A stretch of 64,000 bases of DNA from Pseudomonadota bacterium (GTDB taxonomy: Bacteria > Myxococcota_A > UBA796 > GCA-2862545), in the NCBI GenBank assembly GCA_947505245.1, contig CANNIZ010000016.1, positions 30,846-94,845 of the forward strand, given 5' to 3'. Below the pieces are notes generated by a model, which was not told the origin of the DNA, did no database searches, and saw only the letters and a program-made list of their open reading frames with translations. Each line of letters opens with the position of its first letter. The first letter of the stretch is position 1. Below, piece by piece: positions 35,865 to 44,147 of this stretch. The position numbers and the translations under genes were made by a program.

Positions 35865-37878
35865 GACGAACCCTCCGACGTCCGAACATCACCGAAACAA
35901 ACGCGAACGCGCTCGCCCCCACTCCACCCACACCTGACCCCGGCGCACACCGGCACCGCGCGCCGTCGTACGGGTCGACGACCGACGTGTCTTCGACGGG
36001 GTCGTCGATCACGATCGTGACGCGCCCGATCACGGTCTCCGTCCCGTTGCTGACGCTGTACGTGAACCGGTCGACACCCGCCGTCTGACCGCTCGGCTCG
36101 TACGAAAACGAACCTTGCGGGGTGAGCGCGAGGACGCCATTTGCGGGCTCGGTCTCGACCGTCGCCACGAGGTTCTCGCCGAAATCGTTGGCGAGGACGC
36201 CGGTGGCGACGTCCACCGTCAACGTCTCGCCACTACGAACCGTGTAAAGGTCATCTTCGGCGCCGATGGAGACCGGCACCTCGACACCCACGGACAACGT
36301 CACCGTGGCGGACAACAGGTCATCATCATCGGCCCATTCGTATTCGAACCAGTCAGGCCCGAAGTATTCAGGATCGTCGCATTTGTACGAGAACCCACCG
36401 TCCTCCGCCAACGTCACCGTCCCGTGCTGGGGAACGGCGCTGACAGCGATCGTCCCACCGACGATCGTGTCGTTCGCCAGCACACCCTCGGCGGCGGCGA
36501 TCAGCAACTCGACGTCCGCCTCAGCCGCGTACGGGCCATCGGACACAATCGCTACCGGCGGGTCGGTGTCGTCGCAAAGCGCGTCTGCGTCCCAGTTCCC
36601 AGAGCTGTCGTCACCGAGGCATTGATCGCGATCGTCGCAAAATCCGTCCGCGTCGGCGTCTCCCTTCGAGTCATCGCCAAGGCAGGGATCGATGTCGCCG
36701 CACTCGCCGTCGGCGTCGACGTCGCCAGTCGCGTCGTCGCCGGTGCACAGGTCGCGGTCGTCACAAGTGCCGTCCGTGTCCACGTCCCCCACCAGGTCGT
36801 CCCCGGCGCACTTGTCGACGTCGCCGCAGAAGCCGTCGCCGTCGAGGTCACGCGTCGCGTCGTCGCCCGCGCACAGGTCGCGGTCGTCACACACCAGATC
36901 GAGATCGGAGTCCCCGGTTGCGTCGTCACCGACGCAGAGGTCGAGGTCCGTACACACGCCGTCTTTGTCGGCATCTCCGGTCAGGTCCACGCCCAAACAC
37001 TTGTCGCGATCGCCGCACAGACCGTCGTTGTCGGCATCGCCGCTAGCATCGTCGCCAAGGCACAAATCGAGGTCATTGCAGACCCCGTCCTTGTCCGAGT
37101 CGCCTGTGGTGTTGACCCCGCGACACTTGTCCAATGCGTCGGGGATTCCGTCTCCGTCGACATCGCTGACGACGTCCAGGTACGGGTGCATGACGTTCGG
37201 CGGCTCGACCGTGAGCCAGCGGGTCAGCGGCGCGGTCGGGATCGCGTTGCCGGCAAGGTACACGTCCGCCGGCTGCACGGGGGCATCACCCATGTTCCAG
37301 TAGTTGTCGTTGATGTCGGCGGTTCCGACGTTGTAGCCACCGGACGAATACTGGCCCCGATTGGCGCCCGAGGTGTTGTTCTTGAACACGTTGTTCTGGA
37401 ACGTCGCCGCGTCCTGCACGTAGGTCGCCCGGACAGCCCCGCCCCAGTCTCCCGCGTCGTTGCCCTCGAACCACGAGTTCGTCACGTTCACCGACAGCGC
37501 GTAGAACAGCAAAGCGCCGCCGCTGACGGCGGAGTCGTTGTCGTAGAACGCTACGCGATCGATGACGAGGTGCCCCTCGCCCTCTGTACCGGCATACATG
37601 CCGGCCGCGGTGTCCCCGCCTCCGGCGTAGAGGGTGACGTTCTGAAGCGTGAAGTCGCCGCTCACGACGTCGATAAGGCGGAACGTATGGTCGCCTTCGA
37701 TGCGGCCGCCGCCGCCGTCGATGGTCACCGGACCAGTGACGAGGAGCCGACCGGTGAGCGTATGCACGCAAAGCGGCGCGAACGTGTAGCTGCCCGGAGC
37801 GACAGCGCCGCTCGCCGGCAGCCCGCCGCAGGTCCCCGCCAAGGCCGCAGGAGCGGCCAACAACGCGAGCGTAATCAT
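35854..37878 (-). CDS. Surface protein with 21-residue TSP3-type repeats and myxosortase-like tail
   Basis: This 674-residue protein has a signal peptide MITLALLAAPAALAG. The N-terminal 230 residues resemble a right-handed beta-helix (repeated GG, N and T turns: FKNNTSGANRG). Nine consecutive 21-residue repeats follow, each Asp-rich with two Cys (DLCLGDDASGDADNDGLCGD), then two Ig/cadherin-like modules (FSYKCDDPEYFGPDWFEYEW, FSYEPSGQTAGVDRFTYSV). The tail is CRC-APGSG, a hydrophobic stretch and GRRRVRR, like a myxosortase sorting signal. The ATG at 37878 overlaps the giant gene's stop (ATGA). It is a probable calcium-binding, cell-surface structural protein. Confidence 0.78.
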   Translation of the reverse strand: MITLALLAAPAALAGTCGGLPASGAVAPGSYTFAPLCVHTLTGRLLVTGPVTIDGGGGRIEGDHTFRLIDVVSGDFTLQNVTLYAGGGDTAAGMYAGTEGEGHLVIDRVAFYDNDSAVSGGALLFYALSVNVTNSWFEGNDAGDWGGAVRATYVQDAATFQNNVFKNNTSGANRGQYSSGGYNVGTADINDNYWNMGDAPVQPADVYLAGNAIPTAPLTRWLTVEPPNVMHPYLDVVSDVDGDGIPDALDKCRGVNTTGDSDKDGVCNDLDLCLGDDASGDADNDGLCGDRDKCLGVDLTGDADKDGVCTDLDLCVGDDATGDSDLDLVCDDRDLCAGDDATRDLDGDGFCGDVDKCAGDDLVGDVDTDGTCDDRDLCTGDDATGDVDADGECGDIDPCLGDDSKGDADADGFCDDRDQCLGDDSSGNWDADALCDDTDPPVAIVSDGPYAAEADVELLIAAAEGVLANDTIVGGTIAVSAVPQHGTVTLAEDGGFSYKCDDPEYFGPDWFEYEWADDDDLLSATVTLSVGVEVPVSIGAEDDLYTVRSGETLTVDVATGVLANDFGENLVATVETEPANGVLALTPQGSFSYEPSGQTAGVDRFTYSVSNGTETVIGRVTIVIDDPVEDTSVVDPYDGARCRCAPGSGVGGVGASAFAFVSVMFGRRRVRREA
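36565..37131 (-). repeat. Nine in-frame 63-base repeats (TSP3-type units)
   Basis: This stretch encodes nine head-to-tail 21-residue units, each of the form D-x-C-x-G-D-D-x-x-G-D-x-D-x-D-G-x-C-x-D-x. The units differ in sequence at DNA level but keep the period exactly. The two cysteines per unit and the acidic ladder predict calcium-bound, disulfide-linked modules. Confidence 0.8.
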
Positions 37879-40800
37879 TTGCGCCTCCGCAGCCCGAGCA
37901 AGCCAAGGGCGACGAACAGGAGCTCCTGACCGCCTCCCCCGCCGCCGCTCGGCGCACAAAGACCGCCCTGATCGTCGACGAAGTCGGGCGGAAGATCGTT
38001 GGGGTTGATGGGATCGATGGGATCGGGCGGCGGGCCGATCAGCTGCACCTGCACGGGCTCGGACGCGACGCCGTCGGTGAGGCTGACGACGCGGTACGTG
38101 AACACGTCCTCACCCGGGAAGTCGTCGTCCGGCGTGTACGTGAACCCGCCGTCGGCAGCGAGGTCGAGGGTGCCCTTGGACGGTTGGTCTTCGAGCTCGG
38201 CCGTGACGTCGCCGCCCTCGGGATCAAGGTCGTTGACGAGCACACCGTCCCCGGCCTCCACCGCGAGATCGACGCCGGCTTCTACGCCATAGAGGTCCGC
38301 GCGCCCCACCGGCGCGTCCCGGACGGGCACCACCTCGATCGACACGAGCGAGCGACTCGTGTCGCCGTTCTTGTCGGTGACCTCGACGATGAACAGGTCA
38401 TCTCCGAAGAAGTCGGGGTCCGGCTGGTAGGTGAACGAGCCATCTACCTCGACGCTCGCGGTTCCGTGAGCAGCCGGGCTCGCGAGCGCCGCCGTCAGGC
38501 CCTTGCCAGCGTCGTTGGTCAACACCCCATCCGTCGCGTCAACGATGAGCTCGGTGTCCTCGTCGGTCGAATACGCGTCGGGCAGCGCGTTCAGCGCGCC
38601 GTCCGGGTCGACGATCGGGTCTTCCCCTGCGTCCACCTCGGCCTTGTCGGTCTTGCCGTCACCGTCGGTGTCTTCGTTGGTCGGATCGGTGTGGTGGACG
38701 GTGACCTCGACGAGATCGTCGAGCCCGTCGCCATCGGTGTCCGTCAGCAGCGGGTCCGAGCCGAGCGCGAGCTCCTCGGCGGTACCAAACCCATCACCGT
38801 CGTCGTCCGCGTCGCGCGCGTCGATCACTCCGTCCTTGTCGGTGTCGAGCGGCGCTTTCACGTCCGCTCCAACCTCGTCAAGGTCGAGCAGGCCGTCGCC
38901 ATCGGTGTCGGCCCGATCCGGCGCGAGCCCGAGCAGGTTCTCGGTCACGTCGTCGATGCCGTCCTGATCGGTGTCAGGCGAAGACGGGTCCCCGCCGTTC
39001 TTCACCTCTACCCCGTCGGACACACCGTCGCCGTCGCTGTCGCCGTTCGTCGGGTCGGTGCCGAGATCGACCTCGTCCTTGTCGTTCAGCCCATCACCGT
39101 CGGAGTCGACGTTGTTCGGGTTCGTGCCGAGCGCGACCTCGATGCCATCGGGCACGCCGTCCTGATCGCTGTCCAGGCTGTTGGGATCCGAGCCGAGCTT
39201 GACCTCATCCAAGTCGGACAGCCCGTCGTTGTCGGAGTCGGGGTTCAACAGATCGGTTCCTTCGATGACCTCGTCGCCGTCCGCGAGCCCGTCGCCGTCC
39301 GAGTCCGGGTCGAGCGGATTGGACCCGAGGGTGAATTCGTCGCCGTCGGTCACCCCGTCGCTGTCGCTGTCCTGCGCCAGCGGGTCGGTGCCGTCCTTCA
39401 CTTCGTCGCCGTCGAGCACCCCGTCCGCGTCTGAATCCTGGTTGTCCACCGCCGTGCCCAGAGTCACCTCGACGCCGTCGTCGAGCCCGTCACCGTCGGT
39501 GTCCGCCTTCAACGGGTCGCCGCCGACCGAAGCCTCCACGCCGTCCTTCACCCCGTCGCCGTCGGTGTCCGCGCTGAGCGGATCGGTATGGGACGTGGTC
39601 ACCTCGAAGTTGTCGGTGAGGCCGTCTTTGTCGGTGTCCGGGACGAGCGGATCGGTGTGGTACGTCGTGTACTCCTGGAAGTCGGTCAAGCCGTCCTTGT
39701 CGGTGTCGGCGTCCGTCAACAGCGTACCGATGGTGCGCTCGATCGCGTCTTCGAGACCATCGTTATCCGAGTCGGTGTCGTTTGGATCGCCACCGAGCTT
39801 GACCTCGTCGCCGTCGCTCAGGCCGTCGTTGTCGGAGTCGCTGTCGAGTGGATCCGCGTTGTACGTCAGCTCGTCGCCGTCGAGCAGGCCGTCGTTGTCG
39901 GCGTCCGAATCAAGCGGCGGCAGACCGAGGTCGACCTCTGCCTTGTCGCTGAGCCCGTCGTTGTCCGAGTCGGGGTCGGCGAGGTCCGTGCCCAAGGTGT
40001 ACTCGTCGAAGTCATCGAGCCCGTCACCGTCGCTGTCCACGAGCAACGGGTCACCGCCGAGCGTGAGCTCGAGCCCGTCTTCCACACCGTCATTGTCGCT
40101 GTCCTTGTCGTTCGGCCCGGTGCCGAGCGCCACCTCTTGCGCGTCGCCGACGCCGTCGCCATCGCTGTCGGGATTGGTGGGCGAGATGCCGTTGTCCACC
40201 TCGAACTTGTCGTCGAGCCCGTCGCCGTCGCTATCCTTGCTGTCGAGTTTCGTACCGAGGCCCACCTCGACGAGATCGCCGAGGCCGTCCCCGTCCGTGT
40301 CACCAAGGTTCGGGTTGCCCTTGTTCAGCGACTCGGCCTTGTCATCGAGGCCGTCGTTGTCCGAGTCGGTGTCGAGCGGGCTCGACCCGAACGTCCCCTC
40401 GAACACGTCGGTGAGGCCGTCGTTGTCGTCATCTGCGTCGCACACATCGCCCTGCGAGTCACCGTCGAAGTTCTTCTGATCCGCGTTCGCCACGAACGGA
40501 CAGTTGTCGGCCGTGTCGAGCAGCGCGTCCTCGTCGCTGTCCAGCTTCGGAACGAGCGCGCCGATCTCGGCGCAGGTGAGCGCGCCGGCGTACAGGCGCG
40601 ATTCCTCGATGTGCGCGTCGATCTCGCCCCAGCGATTTGCGTCACCGATCGTAAGGCGCGGGCCGAACAACGCTTCGATCTCGGGCGGGGTCCACTCGGC
40701 CATGTTGCCGCTGGTATACAGGCGCTCCTGAACGCCGTTGCGGCACTCGGCGATGCTGACGTTCCCCCCACCGACGTCGTCGTAGGCGATGGCGACCTGG

Positions 40801-43800
40801 ACCATCGTTCCGGCCGACTCGCTCGTGGTGAACGGCTGGTTGCCTCGCCAGCCGTTCGAGCTGCCGACCTGGAATGCGCTGCCCTGGTTCTCCGCCCAGA
40901 TGATTCCGTCGAAATTGTCGTACGTTCGCGCATCGATCGTGAGGGGCGACCCGGTGCGGATGTTCAGACTGTCGAGCGTGACCCAGGCCACGAGCGTCTT
41001 GCTCCGGAGCTTGTTGCCGTTGAAGTTGAGCGCATTTGCCCAGGTCGTACTGTCGTTCAGGTCGAGTTGACCGTTCTTCGCCTGCGCTCCGCCGTGCAGC
41101 GTGAGCGGATCCCAATGGCCCGTGAGATCGAGCAGCTCTTCACCCGGCTCGAACGTCCACTGGCCGATCAGGTTGGCGCCGACGGTCTTGTCGCAGGCGT
41201 CGCCGTACAGGTCTTTGTCCGCGTCGGCCTGGGTCGGGTTCGCGTCGATCGGGCAGTTGTCGACCAGATCGCTAAAGCCATCCCCGTCGTCATCGGCGTC
41301 ACACGCGTCGCCGACCGTGTCAGCGTCGATATCCGCCTGCGAGTCGTTCACGATCAGCGGGCAGTTGTCGGTCGCATCGAGCACGGCGTCGCCGTCGTCG
41401 TTCAGATCGCAGGCGTCGCCCACCTTGTCGCCGTCGGTGTCCGTCTGCGCTGGGTTGCTGTCGAGCGGACAGTTGTCCGATACGTCCGCGATCGAGTCGC
41501 CGTCGTCGTCGGAATCGCACAGGTCACCGCGCGCGTCCTTGTCCACGTCGGCTTGATCGACGTTGTCGATCAGCGGGCAATTGTCGCCGCCATCAAGCAG
41601 CCCGTCCCCGTCGTCGTCCGGATCACATCGGTCGTTCAACCCGTCCACGTCGGAGTCAGGGCCCGCGTCCGCGCAATACTGCACGCTGATCGCGTCGACG
41701 CTCGGGCTGTTCCCCCCGCCGCCGGTCAGGTTGAAGCGGTAGTAGAAATTCGACCCGCTCCAACCGAGCGCCGTGAGGTCCACGCTGTTCGTGCCCGCCG
41801 ACACCGCTGTGGAGCCGCCGAGCACACCGCCCGCGCTGTACCAGGTGGCGCCGTTCTGGCTGAACTGCACCGTCGCCGACGTGCTCGCCGGGAACGTCGC
41901 GGACGTGATCACGAACCGGTCGATCGCCTCCACGTTGCTGACGGCGCCGAGCAGGTTCGTCGACTTCGCGACGCCCGAAGTCGTGGGCGCAAGCGAGCCT
42001 GTGTTCGGCGATGGGACCGTAACGCCCGACAAGATCGAATAGCGGAGCGCGATGCGCCCGTCGCCGCCGGCTCCCGCGTCCCGCTGGCCGCCGCCGCCCC
42101 CTCCAGCCCCGCCGAGGCCCGTCACCCGGAACGAGCCGACATCGAGCGAGACGGCCTGGAGCAGCAGCGAGCCGCCCGCACCGCCGCCACCGGAGCCCGA
42201 CTCCCCGGCCGGGTTCTGGTTCTGCCCGTTGCCGCCGCTCGCGTTGATCGTGCCCGTGCCCGTGACCGTGACCGTACCCGCGAACAGCGCGACGACACCG
42301 CCGCCTGCGCCGCCGACCGTCGACTCGTCGGGGTTGTCACCGTCTACGCCGCCGCCACCGCCACCGCCGCCGAAGAACAGTCGCATCAGGTCGGCGTCGC
42401 CGTACGCCGAGCCGCCAACCGCCTGGTTGAGGCCGAAGTACCAGTCCACCGGGTTGTACCCACCACACGAGAGCGTGAACCAACCGCCAAACCCGCCCGC
42501 GCTGCCGTAGCCGCCGCCGCCGCCGCCCGCGCCGGAATGGCACAGCTCGGCGTCCCCGCCGCCACCGCCGCCGAAGCCGTCCGCATCGAACCAGGAGTGC
42601 TGCGCGCTGTTGGACTTTCGCGCGGTCTCGCCGACGAATCCACCGCCCCAACCAAAGCCCTGGGAGTACATCGTGGCCGAACCGCGGTAACCACGCCCGC
42701 TCAGATCGATGGCTCCCGCGATCGTCGCAGAGCCGCTCACCCGCGCGAACAGGGCTCCGCCGACACTGCCGTCCCAGGCGTTCACCGTAAGCACGGCGCC
42801 GCCCGGCACCGACATCGACGTGTAGTTCGGCACGCGCTGCATCCGCACGACGTGCCCGTTCTCGTAGGCGTTGGCGAGGCCGGTCTGGAGCGTGATCGTG
42901 GAGCCGACGACGCTTTGGACGCGTACGGTCTCCCACCGCCCGAGGTTGGTGGCCGTCGCCCCTGCGCCCTGGTGCGCGTCCCACAACACGACCTCGTCCC
43001 CTGCGGCGAAGCCGGACCCCGACGCGACCGTGAGCACGGTCTCGGAGACCGCGAGGCCCGGCGACGTGACCCGCGTCTCGATCGCGTCGGCGGTGGGCCT
43101 GCCCGAACACGACTGCGTGCTCAGGTTCACCGTTCCGGACACGCTGCACGCGCCGTCCGCGCCGGAGCCCACGTTGACGATGCCCCCCAGGCGCAGCAGG
43201 CCGCCGTTCACGAGGTACCCGGTCGAGATGACGGTATCGATCTTGGAGGTGTCCAGGTACGGATCGGTGAGGGACGACGGTCCGACCAGCGTATCGAAGG
43301 TCACGCCCCACACCCCGTTGCTGGCGTGTGCCGGGTCGTCGGTCCCCGACAGCGTGAACTGGTCGCCCGGCTGCGCGCCGATCACATCGAAGAAGTAGAA
43401 GTCGCCGTCAAGATCGTGATCGACGCTCGCGATCAGGCCGCTGTCTCCCGCGCCAGCGCCGGCCGTCTGGCGCAGCCGGAGTTGCGCGGGCGTGACCCCG
43501 TAGGCGCCTTCGTGATCGGTCGGCACGCCGACCCGGAAGCTCGACGTCTGCGTGACGTTGATCACGACGAAATCGCCGCTCGTACCGACGCGATAGACCA
43601 CGCCCGAGCGCACGTCTGGCACGGTGACGCCGGACCCGGGGGCGTTGTCGAAGCAAAGGTACAGCGGTGCCAGCACGCCTGGCGTGCCGCACCCGGCCGG
43701 GGCGGTAAAAACCACGGTGCCTGGCGCCGTCGCCACCGTGGCGAACGACGGGTTCGACTGCTGCTGCGTGAGCGTGCCGCCGTAGAGGGCCCAGCCGGCG

Positions 43801-44006
43801 CTGCCATAGACGTTGTCCGCATCCGCGTCGAGCGGTTTGACGTACGCCGTGGAGCGCCACCGGTCTGCGATTCCCGTATCCACACCCGCGTAGCTGACCG
43901 TTGCCGCGTCGGCGCGGGGCGCGAACAGACCCGCCAGGCCAAGGCCCGCCAACCGCAACGGGGTGCGACTTGGCAGGAAGGACGTACGAAGGGACGAAGA
44001 GCGCAT
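37875..44006 (-). CDS. Giant surface protein: Gly-rich, LamG-like, TSP3 and Ig-like domains
   Basis: This 2043-residue secreted protein has a signal sequence ending at about residue 34 (APRADA). Domains by position: a beta-rich N-terminal part (35-430); a Gly-rich region with GGGGG runs (435-660); classical TSP3 repeats with DNCP motifs (790-940); a LamG/concanavalin-like domain (IGQWTFEPGEELLDLTG, 942-1150); about 26 Asp-rich 22-residue EF/TSP3-type units (1155-1805); two Ig/cadherin-like modules (FTYQPDPDFFGDDLFIVEV and FTYTPDDDFPGEDVFTYRV); and a tail LCAPSG-GGGG-hydrophobic-LRRRK like a myxosortase signal. The ATG at 44006 has GAGG upstream. The role is probably adhesion or a calcium-stiffened stalk. 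Confidence 0.82.
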   Translation of the reverse strand: MRSSSLRTSFLPSRTPLRLAGLGLAGLFAPRADAATVSYAGVDTGIADRWRSTAYVKPLDADADNVYGSAGWALYGGTLTQQQSNPSFATVATAPGTVVFTAPAGCGTPGVLAPLYLCFDNAPGSGVTVPDVRSGVVYRVGTSGDFVVINVTQTSSFRVGVPTDHEGAYGVTPAQLRLRQTAGAGAGDSGLIASVDHDLDGDFYFFDVIGAQPGDQFTLSGTDDPAHASNGVWGVTFDTLVGPSSLTDPYLDTSKIDTVISTGYLVNGGLLRLGGIVNVGSGADGACSVSGTVNLSTQSCSGRPTADAIETRVTSPGLAVSETVLTVASGSGFAAGDEVVLWDAHQGAGATATNLGRWETVRVQSVVGSTITLQTGLANAYENGHVVRMQRVPNYTSMSVPGGAVLTVNAWDGSVGGALFARVSGSATIAGAIDLSGRGYRGSATMYSQGFGWGGGFVGETARKSNSAQHSWFDADGFGGGGGGDAELCHSGAGGGGGGYGSAGGFGGWFTLSCGGYNPVDWYFGLNQAVGGSAYGDADLMRLFFGGGGGGGGVDGDNPDESTVGGAGGGVVALFAGTVTVTGTGTINASGGNGQNQNPAGESGSGGGGAGGSLLLQAVSLDVGSFRVTGLGGAGGGGGGQRDAGAGGDGRIALRYSILSGVTVPSPNTGSLAPTTSGVAKSTNLLGAVSNVEAIDRFVITSATFPASTSATVQFSQNGATWYSAGGVLGGSTAVSAGTNSVDLTALGWSGSNFYYRFNLTGGGGNSPSVDAISVQYCADAGPDSDVDGLNDRCDPDDDGDGLLDGGDNCPLIDNVDQADVDKDARGDLCDSDDDGDSIADVSDNCPLDSNPAQTDTDGDKVGDACDLNDDGDAVLDATDNCPLIVNDSQADIDADTVGDACDADDDGDGFSDLVDNCPIDANPTQADADKDLYGDACDKTVGANLIGQWTFEPGEELLDLTGHWDPLTLHGGAQAKNGQLDLNDSTTWANALNFNGNKLRSKTLVAWVTLDSLNIRTGSPLTIDARTYDNFDGIIWAENQGSAFQVGSSNGWRGNQPFTTSESAGTMVQVAIAYDDVGGGNVSIAECRNGVQERLYTSGNMAEWTPPEIEALFGPRLTIGDANRWGEIDAHIEESRLYAGALTCAEIGALVPKLDSDEDALLDTADNCPFVANADQKNFDGDSQGDVCDADDDNDGLTDVFEGTFGSSPLDTDSDNDGLDDKAESLNKGNPNLGDTDGDGLGDLVEVGLGTKLDSKDSDGDGLDDKFEVDNGISPTNPDSDGDGVGDAQEVALGTGPNDKDSDNDGVEDGLELTLGGDPLLVDSDGDGLDDFDEYTLGTDLADPDSDNDGLSDKAEVDLGLPPLDSDADNDGLLDGDELTYNADPLDSDSDNDGLSDGDEVKLGGDPNDTDSDNDGLEDAIERTIGTLLTDADTDKDGLTDFQEYTTYHTDPLVPDTDKDGLTDNFEVTTSHTDPLSADTDGDGVKDGVEASVGGDPLKADTDGDGLDDGVEVTLGTAVDNQDSDADGVLDGDEVKDGTDPLAQDSDSDGVTDGDEFTLGSNPLDPDSDGDGLADGDEVIEGTDLLNPDSDNDGLSDLDEVKLGSDPNSLDSDQDGVPDGIEVALGTNPNNVDSDGDGLNDKDEVDLGTDPTNGDSDGDGVSDGVEVKNGGDPSSPDTDQDGIDDVTENLLGLAPDRADTDGDGLLDLDEVGADVKAPLDTDKDGVIDARDADDDGDGFGTAEELALGSDPLLTDTDGDGLDDLVEVTVHHTDPTNEDTDGDGKTDKAEVDAGEDPIVDPDGALNALPDAYSTDEDTELIVDATDGVLTNDAGKGLTAALASPAAHGTASVEVDGSFTYQPDPDFFGDDLFIVEVTDKNGDTSRSLVSIEVVPVRDAPVGRADLYGVEAGVDLAVEAGDGVLVNDLDPEGGDVTAELEDQPSKGTLDLAADGGFTYTPDDDFPGEDVFTYRVVSLTDGVASEPVQVQLIGPPPDPIDPINPNDLPPDFVDDQGGLCAPSGGGGGGQELLFVALGLLGLRRRK
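38600..40367 (-). repeat. About 26 in-frame 66-base EF/TSP3-type repeats
   Basis: This region encodes 23 consecutive units of about 22 residues beginning D-[ST]-D-x-D-G-[LV]-x-D, followed by three more after a short interruption near a second D-x-D-D-G motif. The unit length is nearly constant, with one extra residue in units ending HTDPL. Divergence between units is high, so it is an old protein repeat rather than recent DNA slippage. Confidence 0.82.
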
Positions 44007-44147
44007 GACAACCTCAACCGCGTCAAAACGCGAATCGGCGCAGCATACGATGCTTGACGGACAGACGCGGAAAAAATCTTCCGCCCGTCGCAGGCCTCTC
44101 GTCGGAGCGCCGCGACGGGCTAGACTTCGGCCGTCGTGGGAGGTTCG
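44007..44147. promoter_or_regulatory. Divergent intergenic region with hairpin
   Basis: This 141-base gap separates the giant surface gene (-) from the pentapeptide/channel gene (+), so it must contain two promoters; no convincing -35/-10 pair is visible. A perfect 6-base inverted repeat (GCGGAA / TTCCGC, 44067-44084) with a 6-base A-rich loop lies in the middle and could be an operator. A GGGAGG ribosome site at 44138-44143 serves the plus-strand gene. Confidence 0.4.

Noticed and set aside
36115..37929. 604-residue plus-strand frame antisense to the TSP3 protein
   Set aside because: It repeats with the same 63-base period as the real gene and is explained by it.
38600..41640. DNA minisatellite or mobile repeat
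   Set aside because: The units are highly diverged at DNA level and follow protein repeat boundaries; they are TSP3/EF-type coding repeats.
39588..44057. 1489-residue open frame antisense to the giant surface gene
   Set aside because: It is a by-product of high GC and of the repetitive Asp/Gly codons on the minus strand; its translation is Arg/Val/Ala-rich without motifs, and the minus frame has clear domains and a signal peptide.
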